Assembly (NCBI GenBank): GCA_002323995.1
Contig: DCQY01000023.1
Location: 1-14,425 of the forward strand
Direction of reading: 5' to 3'
Origin: Akkermansiaceae bacterium UBA1506
GTDB lineage: Bacteria > Verrucomicrobiota > Verrucomicrobiia > Verrucomicrobiales > DEV007
DNA length: 14,425 nucleotides
Each line of letters starts with the position of its first letter. Position 1 is the first letter of the stretch. The notes beneath the pieces were generated by a model. That model was not told where the DNA came from, ran no database searches, and worked only from the letters and a program-made list of their open reading frames with translations. Shown piece by piece: positions 6,429 to 12,574 of the stretch. Position numbers and translations under genes: made by a program.

Positions 6429-6857
6429 ATGCAGATTTCCCGCAAAGCCGACTATGCGCTGAGAGCGATGACCATCCTTGGATCGCTCTCGCCCGACCGG
6501 ACGATGCTGGCCCAGGAACTGGCCAGCGCCGGTAAAATTCCGATTAAATTTCTCGAGCAGATTCTTCTCATTCTGAAGCGTTCCGGACTACTGAGAAGTA
6601 AGCGTGGTGTAGGAGGAGGATATCGATTGGCGAGAGAAAGTCGGCTAATTTCGGTGGCAGAAGTAATTGAGGCCGTCGATGGCCAGTTAGTGACCTTCAT
6701 TGCTGCCGATGATTTTCCCACGTTTTCCGGTTCCGCTGGGATGGTGAAATGCCTTAAAGAGGCTCAGTCTCTGATCAACGAGCGTCTCGGCGAGACCAGT
6801 ATCGAAGACCTCGTTCAGAACGGTAGCGAAGACGTGATGGTCGGCTACGGGATCTAA
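6429..6857 (+). CDS. Rrf2-family transcriptional regulator
   Basis: This encodes an Rrf2/IscR-type winged-helix regulator of 142 residues, the usual size. It opens with MQISRKADYALRAMTILG, the family's N-terminal helix. A helix-turn-helix follows at about 26-55 (MLAQELASAGKIPIKFLEQILLILKRSGLL), then the wing RSKRGVGGGYRLAR (56-69) and a dimerisation helix near the C-terminus. There is one cysteine only (Cys108). The three cysteines that hold an iron-sulfur cluster in IscR and NsrR are therefore absent, and it should sense something else or act as a CymR-like repressor. It follows the small putative DNA-binding gene by 9 bases. A role in controlling the divergent sugar-acid operon or the downstream kinase is possible but unproven. 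Confidence 0.93.
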   Translation: MQISRKADYALRAMTILGSLSPDRTMLAQELASAGKIPIKFLEQILLILKRSGLLRSKRGVGGGYRLARESRLISVAEVIEAVDGQLVTFIAADDFPTFSGSAGMVKCLKEAQSLINERLGETSIEDLVQNGSEDVMVGYGI

Positions 6858-6864
6858 AGGGCCA

Positions 6865-6870
6865 TTGACA
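6865..6870 (+). promoter_or_regulatory. Candidate -35 (TTGACA) upstream of the NahK-like gene
   Basis: There is a perfect TTGACA 8 bases after the Rrf2 stop and 70 bases before the kinase ATG. The nearest -10-like hexamer, TATTCT at 6891-6896, is 20 bases away, too far for a typical sigma-70 spacer. A separate promoter for the kinase is possible but weakly supported. Confidence 0.25.
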
Positions 6871-6940
6871 TTCGAACTATTTTGTAGAGGTATTCTTGTC
6901 CCTTGCGGTCGTCATAAACCGGCGATCTGATGTTTTTTGA

Positions 6941-8053
6941 ATGATTGCGGAAACGATTGCGACTCAATTTGATGTCCCAGGACGTCTCGTGACTCTGCGG
7001 CCCATTGGTGCCGGTAACGTCAATGATACTTATCTAGTGATCCTGAGAACAACCTTCTCTGAGGAACAGTATATTCTGCAACGTATCAATCGAACCGTCT
7101 TTAAAGACCCAGCCGCGGTGATGTCGAATATGAAAGTTGTGACCGATCATGCTCACAAGCGAATCGCCTCGGAAGCTGATTCAGCCGATCGGATCTGGCA
7201 ACTGCCACGAGTGATTTCAGCAAAAGATGGCGGTGATTTCGTTCTCGATGGGGAAGGGGAATACTGGCGGGCACTCTCCATGATCGCGAGTACGATTAGT
7301 TATGAGAAAGTAAGTAAACCGGAGCATGCCGCGGAGGCGGGTTTGGTACTGGGACACTTCCAGCGCATCATCTCCGATTTTCCAATTGAGCAATTGGCTG
7401 ATACACTGCCTGGATTTCATATTACCCCGGCTTATCTTTCGTCCTTTGACGAAGCGCTTGAGACTGAAACGGGTCAGGCGCGGTTGGCCGCATTGTCGGA
7501 GGCTCGCCGCTTAAGTCAGTTCGTTGAGGCGCGGCGTGAGTTTGCTTCAGTGCTTGAGGATGCCCGGGAGGCTGGCGAATTGAGGGAGCGCCCGATTCAT
7601 GGGGATCCTAAGATCACGAACGTGATGATTGATAAGTTTACCGGCAAGGGAACCTGCATTGTCGATCTCGATACTGTTAAGCCTGGGTTGATTCACTACG
7701 ACATCGGCGATGCCGTGCGAAGTAGTTGCAACCCGGCAGGCGAGGAGACCACTGATTTGAGCGAGGTATTTCTCGATCTTGGTCTCTTCGAAGCGTTGGT
7801 AAGAGGCTACCTCACTGAAGCCAAAGGCTTTCTGACCGAAAAGGATAAGCTTTACTTGTTTGATTCGATCCGACTGATCACCTTTGAACTGGGCTTGCGC
7901 TTCTTTGCTGACTACTTAGCAGGTGACGTCTACTTTAAAACGAATTATGACATTCAGAATTTGAACCGAGCGAGAGTTCAGTTCGCGTTATGCGAAAGTA
8001 TCGAGGCGCGGGAGGAAAAGATGAGGGGGATTCTTCATAGATACTGTCAATAG
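6941..8053 (+). CDS. NahK-like N-acetylhexosamine 1-kinase / APH-fold phosphotransferase
   Basis: This is a choline/aminoglycoside-kinase-fold phosphotransferase of 370 residues. It resembles the NahK (LnpB) group that phosphorylates N-acetylhexosamines at C1; homologues are sometimes misnamed 'mucin desulfatase'. The N-lobe has IGAGNVNDTYLV (22-33) and YILQRINRTVFKDPAAVMSN (44-63), typical of NahK-like proteins. The catalytic loop is the Brenner motif HGDPKITN (220-227), with Asp222 the likely base. IVDLDTVKPG (240-249) supplies the metal-binding Asp in the DFG-like position, and IHYDIGDAVRS follows. The ATG at 6941 is preceded directly by an in-frame TGA. It is a cytoplasmic enzyme of sugar salvage, probably feeding UDP-sugar formation, though substrate is not certain. 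The gene ends at the base before the stop codon of the convergent membrane protein gene. Confidence 0.87.
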   Translation: MIAETIATQFDVPGRLVTLRPIGAGNVNDTYLVILRTTFSEEQYILQRINRTVFKDPAAVMSNMKVVTDHAHKRIASEADSADRIWQLPRVISAKDGGDFVLDGEGEYWRALSMIASTISYEKVSKPEHAAEAGLVLGHFQRIISDFPIEQLADTLPGFHITPAYLSSFDEALETETGQARLAALSEARRLSQFVEARREFASVLEDAREAGELRERPIHGDPKITNVMIDKFTGKGTCIVDLDTVKPGLIHYDIGDAVRSSCNPAGEETTDLSEVFLDLGLFEALVRGYLTEAKGFLTEKDKLYLFDSIRLITFELGLRFFADYLAGDVYFKTNYDIQNLNRARVQFALCESIEAREEKMRGILHRYCQ

Positions 8054-8299
8054 TCAGCCGAAGTAGTCTCGGTTCCACTTCTGGCCGTAGTAATAGCCGA
8101 CCAGACTTGCTGTGACACTGCACAAAAGTGCAGCGACAATTCCAAAAAAGTTGCCAACCCACCATCCAAAGCCTCCGGCCAGAGAAGAAATAATTAAAAC
8201 GAAGAAAAACCCCATCGCAGTGTCGGCGCACAAATTATGGTAATTATACAACAAGTCCTCGAGAGTGTAAACGTAAAGACGGGGCCTTTCGTTTACCAT
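8054..8299 (-). CDS. Small membrane protein, two predicted helices
   Basis: This is a hypothetical 81-residue protein of no family I recognise. Residues 1-28 (MVNERPRLYVYTLEDLLYNYH...) are a polar, probably cytoplasmic, helical head. Two hydrophobic segments follow at about 29-49 and 51-71, separated by a short Gly-Trp-Trp turn (GGFGWWVGN). The C-terminal tail is short and charged (GQKWNRDYFG). Glycine pairs and small residues in the helices suggest helix packing or oligomer formation. Its stop codon abuts the stop of the NahK-like gene with no intervening base. To its upstream side lies the 369-base gap. A start at Met29 would remove the head and leave only the membrane part, so I prefer the longer form. 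Confidence 0.65.
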   Translation of the reverse strand: MVNERPRLYVYTLEDLLYNYHNLCADTAMGFFFVLIISSLAGGFGWWVGNFFGIVAALLCSVTASLVGYYYGQKWNRDYFG

Positions 8300-8668
8300 A
8301 GGGTTGTTGCGTTAGGGGGGAGTGAGGTGTTGTGCGTCGTTTGAGCCTCTAGGTTCAATGACTCTCTCCTTGAGCGGTTTGCGGGACGGCTTGACGCGAT
8401 TGAAACTGTGCAAGTTGAGATCATCATCTAATTTTTCCGTTTTATCGGAGTAATGTGGCTTGGCCACCTATTGGTTAATAAACGGGTGATCTTGCAGTTG
8501 ACGTCGGTTTTGGCAAGTGATGCAGGCTGATAGAAAGCAGCGACACGGGCCTCTTATTTTTCGTATTAGGCGGGTGTGAGACGGGCATTGATTGTCGCTG
8601 GGGTTATCATCCTTTGATGACGCTTTCTGCTGGCTTTCTAACGCTTTCGATTTGCACTGACCTCGGCT
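8300..8668. other. 369-base intergenic region without a convincing gene
   Basis: This gap separates the divergent small membrane protein and rhomboid genes, so it should hold both promoters. I see no tRNA, no long conserved ORF and no intrinsic terminator. It has a short palindrome, GTGGCTTGGCCAC (8455-8467), a weak stem TCCG/CGGA (8436-8449), and two TTGACG hexamers without a good -10. Short ORFs on both strands look random in composition. Confidence 0.5.
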
Positions 8669-9985
8669 ATGGTGATCAGGATGGCAGGACAGGAGCAGAT
8701 TGACGGACCGCTGACAAGAGCCGTTCAAGATTGGCCGGACGGGGAAGTTTGGTTCCTAGAGCGTATCCCAGATGATATTCCCTGGGGAGATGAGGGACTG
8801 ATCGAGGAACTGCCTGACTCAGCGAAGGGGGCTTATGGTTTGAAGGTGGACGAGTATGTCTACATCGACGGTCAGCGTTATAAACCCGGCAACTACATTA
8901 CCGTCGGAAGTGTCGAAGAAATTGAGAGGCTGATGACACAAGTGAAGAAGCCCTGCGGGTTTTTCGTCCCTTGGTATGATCGCCTCATCAGCGTGTCGCT
9001 ATGGAGGCCTCATCACCATCGTATCGACAAAGCAGAATACCGGCAGCGTCTTCGCCAGCGGTTCTTCAAAAGTCTGGCTCTCTGTGTGGGTTTGATCGCC
9101 TTGGGACTCTTCCGGCCGCAATTCCTGATGATGGCAATCATGGGAGTCGCGCTGTTTGGACTTTATCCGTTGGTAGAATCAGTGATGGCTTGGTTTCGTC
9201 CGGTGGATCGCTACAGCGTTGACGAGTTGAACGACCGTTTGGTCAGAAATGAGTTTTTCAGTCGATGGGTAGGGCGTCAGCCGACCGGTTTGGTTAAGGT
9301 TGCAGTGGGTGTGCTTGGAGTTGTTTTCTTGGGCCAATATTTGGTCGACTACCATAACCCAGTTTCTTTTCCGGGGATCCAGACCTCGATCCAGGAAGCC
9401 GCGCTCGTTAAGGCTGCGGTCAGGGAAGATGGCGAATGGTGGCGCTTGATTACAACCGGGCTACTCCACGGAAACCTAATTCATATCGTTTTCAATGGAA
9501 TGGCGCTTTTCAGCCTTGGGAGAGTAATTGTGGCGTTGGTAAGTCCGTCTCTACTAAGCATTGTCTTCCTCGTTTCGGTCGTGACCGGATCACTGGCCAG
9601 CCTTTTTCTGGGGCAGGCTCCGGCGTCAGTTGGCGCCTCTGGCGGTATCTTAGGTTGCCTCGGTTTTTTGATCGTTGTGACCCGGAAATTTCGGGATCAG
9701 CTACCCGATTATCTGCGTGCCAATTTAATTATGTCATGTGTCGTCATTGCAATCTTTGGATTGATGGGAAGCCAATTCATCGACAATGCTGCTCATGCTG
9801 GTGGATTTATAGGTGGTGTTGTGTTGGGAGAATTGCTTTATTCTCAGTTGAAGTTGGTTCCCGGATCGACCCGGAAGTCCATCGGCTTGGTTTCGATCAT
9901 TTCGGTCACCATTTTGCTGGCAGGAGTTGCTAAAGTATTCTGGGAGTTCTGGAGCGTCAGTCAGAGCCTCTTTGGTTCTGCTTAG
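8669..9985 (+). CDS. Rhomboid-family intramembrane serine protease
   Basis: This encodes a rhomboid protease of 438 residues that cleaves membrane-embedded segments of other proteins. Core motifs are present: GEWWRLITTGLLHGNLIHIVFN (255-276) with His267, His272 and Asn276; SVGASGG (320-326) with nucleophile Ser324; and NAAHAGGFIGG (373-383) with catalytic His376. The Ser-His dyad is therefore intact. The protein is long: a soluble N-terminal part of about 130 residues, an extra hydrophobic pair (about 134-175), a hydrophilic linker (SVDELNDRLVRNEFFSRWVG, 183-202) and then the six-helix catalytic core, with a last hydrophobic segment near 405-425. Start alternatives are ATG 8669 or ATG 8681. 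The PPTase gene follows after 8 bases, so the two are likely co-transcribed, though no functional link is evident. Confidence 0.93.
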   Translation: MVIRMAGQEQIDGPLTRAVQDWPDGEVWFLERIPDDIPWGDEGLIEELPDSAKGAYGLKVDEYVYIDGQRYKPGNYITVGSVEEIERLMTQVKKPCGFFVPWYDRLISVSLWRPHHHRIDKAEYRQRLRQRFFKSLALCVGLIALGLFRPQFLMMAIMGVALFGLYPLVESVMAWFRPVDRYSVDELNDRLVRNEFFSRWVGRQPTGLVKVAVGVLGVVFLGQYLVDYHNPVSFPGIQTSIQEAALVKAAVREDGEWWRLITTGLLHGNLIHIVFNGMALFSLGRVIVALVSPSLLSIVFLVSVVTGSLASLFLGQAPASVGASGGILGCLGFLIVVTRKFRDQLPDYLRANLIMSCVVIAIFGLMGSQFIDNAAHAGGFIGGVVLGELLYSQLKLVPGSTRKSIGLVSIISVTILLAGVAKVFWEFWSVSQSLFGSA

Positions 9986-9993
9986 AAAAAGAC

Positions 9994-10698
9994 ATGCAGG
10001 TAAGTGGGTATTCTCCAGAAGCACTGGCAGCGAACGAAATTCGGGTGTGTTCCTTTCGGTTAGATAACGAGCAAGAGTTGCCGATTGACAGCCTTGAGCC
10101 TTGGCTGAGCGATCATGAAAGAGAACGTGCCAAATCGTTTCACTTTAAAAACCATGGGGAGCGTTACATTCGCGGCCGCGCTGTCACACGATTGCTGCTG
10201 GCTGCCCACTTGAGCTGTTCGCCCGATGACTTGGAATTTCAAAATGGGGAGCATGGGAAGCCCCATTTGGCAGGAGGGGAGCTTCATTTTAATCTTTCCC
10301 ACTCGCTGGACTGGGCTGTTATCGCCATCTCGCGATTGCCGTCTCTGGGAATCGATATTGAGTGCTTTAGCCGTGACGTTGATATCGATGGATTGAGTCG
10401 GCGTTGTTTTCGGGACGTCGAGATCGCGAGGTATGAGGGGATGACCCCTGAGGAAAAAAATAGGGCCTTCTTTTGGATTTGGACTGCAAAAGAAGCGCGC
10501 ATGAAAGCGACCGGCGAAGGGTTCTCCCTCGAGCCACAGAAAATCGAGATCGAGTTTGAGAGTGAGCTTCCAGTTCGTTGTCTCGAGCCTGCGGATCCCG
10601 CTTGTTTTGTAGCGCCGGTTTTGTTCAGCGACGGGCTGGTGGCCTGCACCGTGGCCTGCATGAGTGAGTTTGAGTTGGTAATTGAAAAAGGGTTGTAA
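9994..10698 (+). CDS. 4'-phosphopantetheinyl transferase (Sfp type)
   Basis: This encodes a Sfp/AcpT-like phosphopantetheinyl transferase of 234 residues, which moves the phosphopantetheine arm of coenzyme A to a serine on an acyl or peptidyl carrier protein. Motifs run in the family order: LSDHERERAKSFHF (39-52), GKPHL (88-92), HFNLSHS (98-104), LGIDIE (118-123) and WTAKEARMKATGEG (163-176). Metal-binding Asp121 and Glu123 and the catalytic Lys166-Glu167 pair are present, so the enzyme looks functional. The doubled length of about 230 residues separates it from the 120-residue AcpS type. It follows the rhomboid gene by 8 bases. No carrier-protein, polyketide or peptide synthetase gene is in the window, so its partner is elsewhere: possibly the fatty-acid ACP, or a polyunsaturated lipid synthase. 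Confidence 0.95.
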   Translation: MQVSGYSPEALAANEIRVCSFRLDNEQELPIDSLEPWLSDHERERAKSFHFKNHGERYIRGRAVTRLLLAAHLSCSPDDLEFQNGEHGKPHLAGGELHFNLSHSLDWAVIAISRLPSLGIDIECFSRDVDIDGLSRRCFRDVEIARYEGMTPEEKNRAFFWIWTAKEARMKATGEGFSLEPQKIEIEFESELPVRCLEPADPACFVAPVLFSDGLVACTVACMSEFELVIEKGL

Positions 10699-10734
10699 CG
10701 CTTGCGTGATATCAAGGTATGACCAAGTGCCTGG

Positions 10735-10782
10735 ACGCTATTTTCGCCGTTCATGTTTCGAAGTGCCGAAAACTAGCGTTTT
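10735..10782 (+). terminator. Hairpin, probable terminator after PPTase gene
   Basis: ACGCTATTTTCG at 10735-10746 pairs with CGAAAACTAGCGT at 10767-10779, giving 12 pairs interrupted by one bulged C, around a 20-base loop. A short T-rich run (TTTTATT, from 10779) follows on the plus strand, so it can act as an intrinsic terminator for the rhomboid-PPTase unit. The long loop and AT-rich inner stem make this less certain. It could also be a leader structure before exbB. Confidence 0.5.
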
Positions 10783-10783
10783 A

Positions 10784-10789
10784 TTGACA
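10784..10789 (+). promoter_or_regulatory. Candidate -35 (TTGACA) for the exbB operon
   Basis: A perfect TTGACA lies immediately after the hairpin and 60 bases before the exbB ATG. No good -10 is found at 17 bases; TAGAAT at 10822-10827 is a -10-like hexamer but is 32 bases away and has no clear -35 of its own. Position suggests a promoter here, but its elements are not resolved. Confidence 0.3.
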
Positions 10790-10848
10790 TAATGACTCAA
10801 TTTTGGTTTTTCTTAAGCCGGTAGAATTTTCAATCCAAGCCCCGATCA

Positions 10849-11664
10849 ATGATATTTAAGACTCTGATTTCTGGAATTGCCTCTCTTTTGGCTTTCTCTC
10901 TATTGCTCACTCCGCTCGAAGCTCAGGATGAGTTCGATGTGACACTGCCGGGCGACGAGGCCCCGGCCACGACGCCTGCGGCTTCAGCCGCCCAAGAGGT
11001 CGAAGGAACTGCTTCTTCCGGGGAAGTGAATCTCCTTGAGATGATCAAAGCAGGCGGGTGGTCCATGTGGATTCTGGGGACCTTTTCCATCGCGGTGATC
11101 GGTCTCATAGTTTACTGCCTCATCGATCTGCAACGCAAAAACTTTGTCCCCGAGCAACTCGTCATGGCTATGACTGGGGACATGGAAAACGCGGACTTTG
11201 AGTCGGCCTCCCACAAGGCTGCTACCTCACCGAATTGTCTTGGAGGGGTGATGCAGGCAGCGATTCATTTCATAGCCGAGCGAGGTTACGAGGTGCTCGA
11301 TAGTGAGAAACTTGAGGAGACAATGGCTGCAGCTTCCCGAAAGTTTAACCGAGGGAGAGTCAGAACGATTAACTACTTTTCTGTGCTCGCTCAGGCAGCA
11401 CCGATGATGGGTCTGCTCGGAACTGTTTCCGGTATGATTGGTGCGTTTGCTAAACTAAGTAGTGGTGGCACCGGAGATCCCTCTAAATTTGCAGGAAATA
11501 TTTCAGAGGCTCTCATCACGACGGCCTCCGGTCTCGTGGTCGCCCTTCCTGCCATTTTTTGTTACTTCATTTTCCGTGATCGCCTTCAGCAGTTGGTTGC
11601 TGAAACCGATGAGGCAGCTGAAGAGCTAATCTCCGTTCTCCGTCGCACGGTAACCCAGCAGTAA
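10849..11664 (+). CDS. exbB: MotA/TolQ/ExbB proton channel subunit with signal peptide
   Basis: This is an inner-membrane proton channel subunit of 271 residues, which with ExbD uses the proton gradient to drive an envelope transducer. It begins with a signal-peptide-like segment (MIFKTLISGIASLLAFSLLLTPLEA, cleavage near 25) and an acidic Ala/Pro/Thr-rich periplasmic linker (26-60). Transmembrane helix 1 is at about 73-94, a cytoplasmic helical region at 95-175, and helices 2 and 3 at about 179-201 and 220-243. The conserved pore threonines are visible: Thr192 in GLLGTVSGMIG and Thr225 in ALITTASGL, matching ExbB Thr148 and Thr181 of Escherichia coli. It is the first gene of a rightward cluster with two ExbD genes and a VWA protein, and the preceding hairpin separates it from the PPTase gene. 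TolQ- or MotA-like naming would be equally defensible from sequence. Confidence 0.95.
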   Translation: MIFKTLISGIASLLAFSLLLTPLEAQDEFDVTLPGDEAPATTPAASAAQEVEGTASSGEVNLLEMIKAGGWSMWILGTFSIAVIGLIVYCLIDLQRKNFVPEQLVMAMTGDMENADFESASHKAATSPNCLGGVMQAAIHFIAERGYEVLDSEKLEETMAAASRKFNRGRVRTINYFSVLAQAAPMMGLLGTVSGMIGAFAKLSSGGTGDPSKFAGNISEALITTASGLVVALPAIFCYFIFRDRLQQLVAETDEAAEELISVLRRTVTQQ

Positions 11665-11700
11665 CTATCGTAACCGGTAAATTTCTGAGTAGGAAAGAGG

Positions 11701-12123
11701 ATGGCGAAGGAGAACGATCTGTTTGGCGGAACCGGGTTAAAGGCGGACTTGTCCCCCATGATTGACTTGGTGTTCCTTCTCCTAATCTTTTTTATGGTCG
11801 CGGCTAACATCATCACCTTTCCAAAGGATCCAAATGTGATCATCCCGGTGGCGAGCGATTCCAAAGTACCCAAGCTCGTGGAGGGGCGCGTCGTCGTGAA
11901 CATTTATGTTGATGGAACGATTAAGGATATTGCAGGAAATGTTCTGAGCCTCGACGAACTCGAGATGCGCATGTCTCAGACCAAGGTGCAGAACGCGAAC
12001 ACGCGGCTCCATCTTCGCGCTCATAAAGACGTTCCCTACAAGCATATTCAGGACGTGAGTCGGGCTTCCGCTGCTGGAGGAGTGCCCACGGTAATTTTCT
12101 CAACCTATCAGGTTTCAAATTAG
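11701..12123 (+). CDS. exbD: ExbD-type subunit, first copy
   Basis: This is a biopolymer transport ExbD/TolR-type protein of 140 residues. It has a short cytoplasmic N-terminus, one transmembrane helix at about 18-40 and a periplasmic C-terminal domain. The helix carries the motif LSPMIDLVFLLLIFFMV, with the proton-carrying Asp22 corresponding to Asp25 of Escherichia coli ExbD. The C-terminal domain has the usual strand pattern (VEGRVVVNIYVDGTI) and ends in a HLRAHKDVPYKHIQDV segment typical of the family. A purine-rich Shine-Dalgarno-like stretch (AGGAAAGAGG) directly precedes the ATG. It lies 36 bases after exbB, and its stop is followed within 3 bases by the second ExbD gene, so translation of the two is probably coupled. 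Confidence 0.95.
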   Translation: MAKENDLFGGTGLKADLSPMIDLVFLLLIFFMVAANIITFPKDPNVIIPVASDSKVPKLVEGRVVVNIYVDGTIKDIAGNVLSLDELEMRMSQTKVQNANTRLHLRAHKDVPYKHIQDVSRASAAGGVPTVIFSTYQVSN

Positions 12124-12125
12124 TG

Positions 12126-12563
12126 ATGGCAAACAGTGATCCATTTGGAGGCGAGGAAGAGCCTGAGCTTGACATCAGTCCTTTGATTGATGTGGCCTTT
12201 CTCCTTCTGATTTACTTCCTCGTGACAACGACGCTCCAGAAATCTGAAGCGGACTTGAGCCTTGTTCTTCCCGGTGTTGCACAGGAAGACTCACGGGAGG
12301 TCAAGATCGACCAGATGTTGGTAAAAGTTGATCAGGCGGGGGTGGTTTACGTGAACGAGGAAGTCGCCGATACCGACCCTGAAAATCGGGCCCTCCCCAA
12401 CTTAACCGACCGGCTGAGTCGTTATGCTGCTGCCGCTGAAGTGGCCAACACAGAAACTCAGGTTATCATTGACTGTGACCAGGAAGCGGTCGGGCAGCGA
12501 TTTATAGACGTGCTTAACGTCTGCGCCAAAGCTAAGATCAAGAATGTGAGCCTAGCTAACTAA
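12126..12563 (+). CDS. exbD: ExbD-type subunit, second copy
   Basis: This is a second, diverged ExbD/TolR-type protein of 145 residues. I chose ATG 12126; a GTG at 12123 overlaps the last base of the preceding stop (TAGTGATGG) and would add one Met. The transmembrane helix (about 18-40) has ISPLIDVAFLLLIYFLV with proton-carrying Asp22, in the same position as in the first copy. The periplasmic domain differs clearly from the first: it has an acidic loop DTDPENRALPNLTDRLSRYAAAA and ends VIIDCDQEAVGQRFIDVLNVCAKAKIKNVSLAN. The two copies therefore are not a recent duplication and may form a mixed dimer or serve different partners. The gene ends 11 bases before the VWA-protein gene. Confidence 0.95.
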   Translation: MANSDPFGGEEEPELDISPLIDVAFLLLIYFLVTTTLQKSEADLSLVLPGVAQEDSREVKIDQMLVKVDQAGVVYVNEEVADTDPENRALPNLTDRLSRYAAAAEVANTETQVIIDCDQEAVGQRFIDVLNVCAKAKIKNVSLAN

Positions 12564-12574
12564 GAACCACTATT

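Noticed and set aside
8358..8453. 31-residue plus-strand ORF in the 369-base gap
   Set aside because: It is too short, has no Shine-Dalgarno-like sequence or motif, and is not better than chance.
8455..8467. GTGGC-TTG-GCCAC palindrome as a terminator
   Set aside because: It has five pairs only, no T run on either strand, and no gene ends beside it.
8468..8728. 86-codon minus-strand open frame overlapping the rhomboid start
   Set aside because: Composition is random-like (many Cys, Ser, His, Gln), it overlaps the rhomboid coding start by 60 bases, and it has no recognisable motif.
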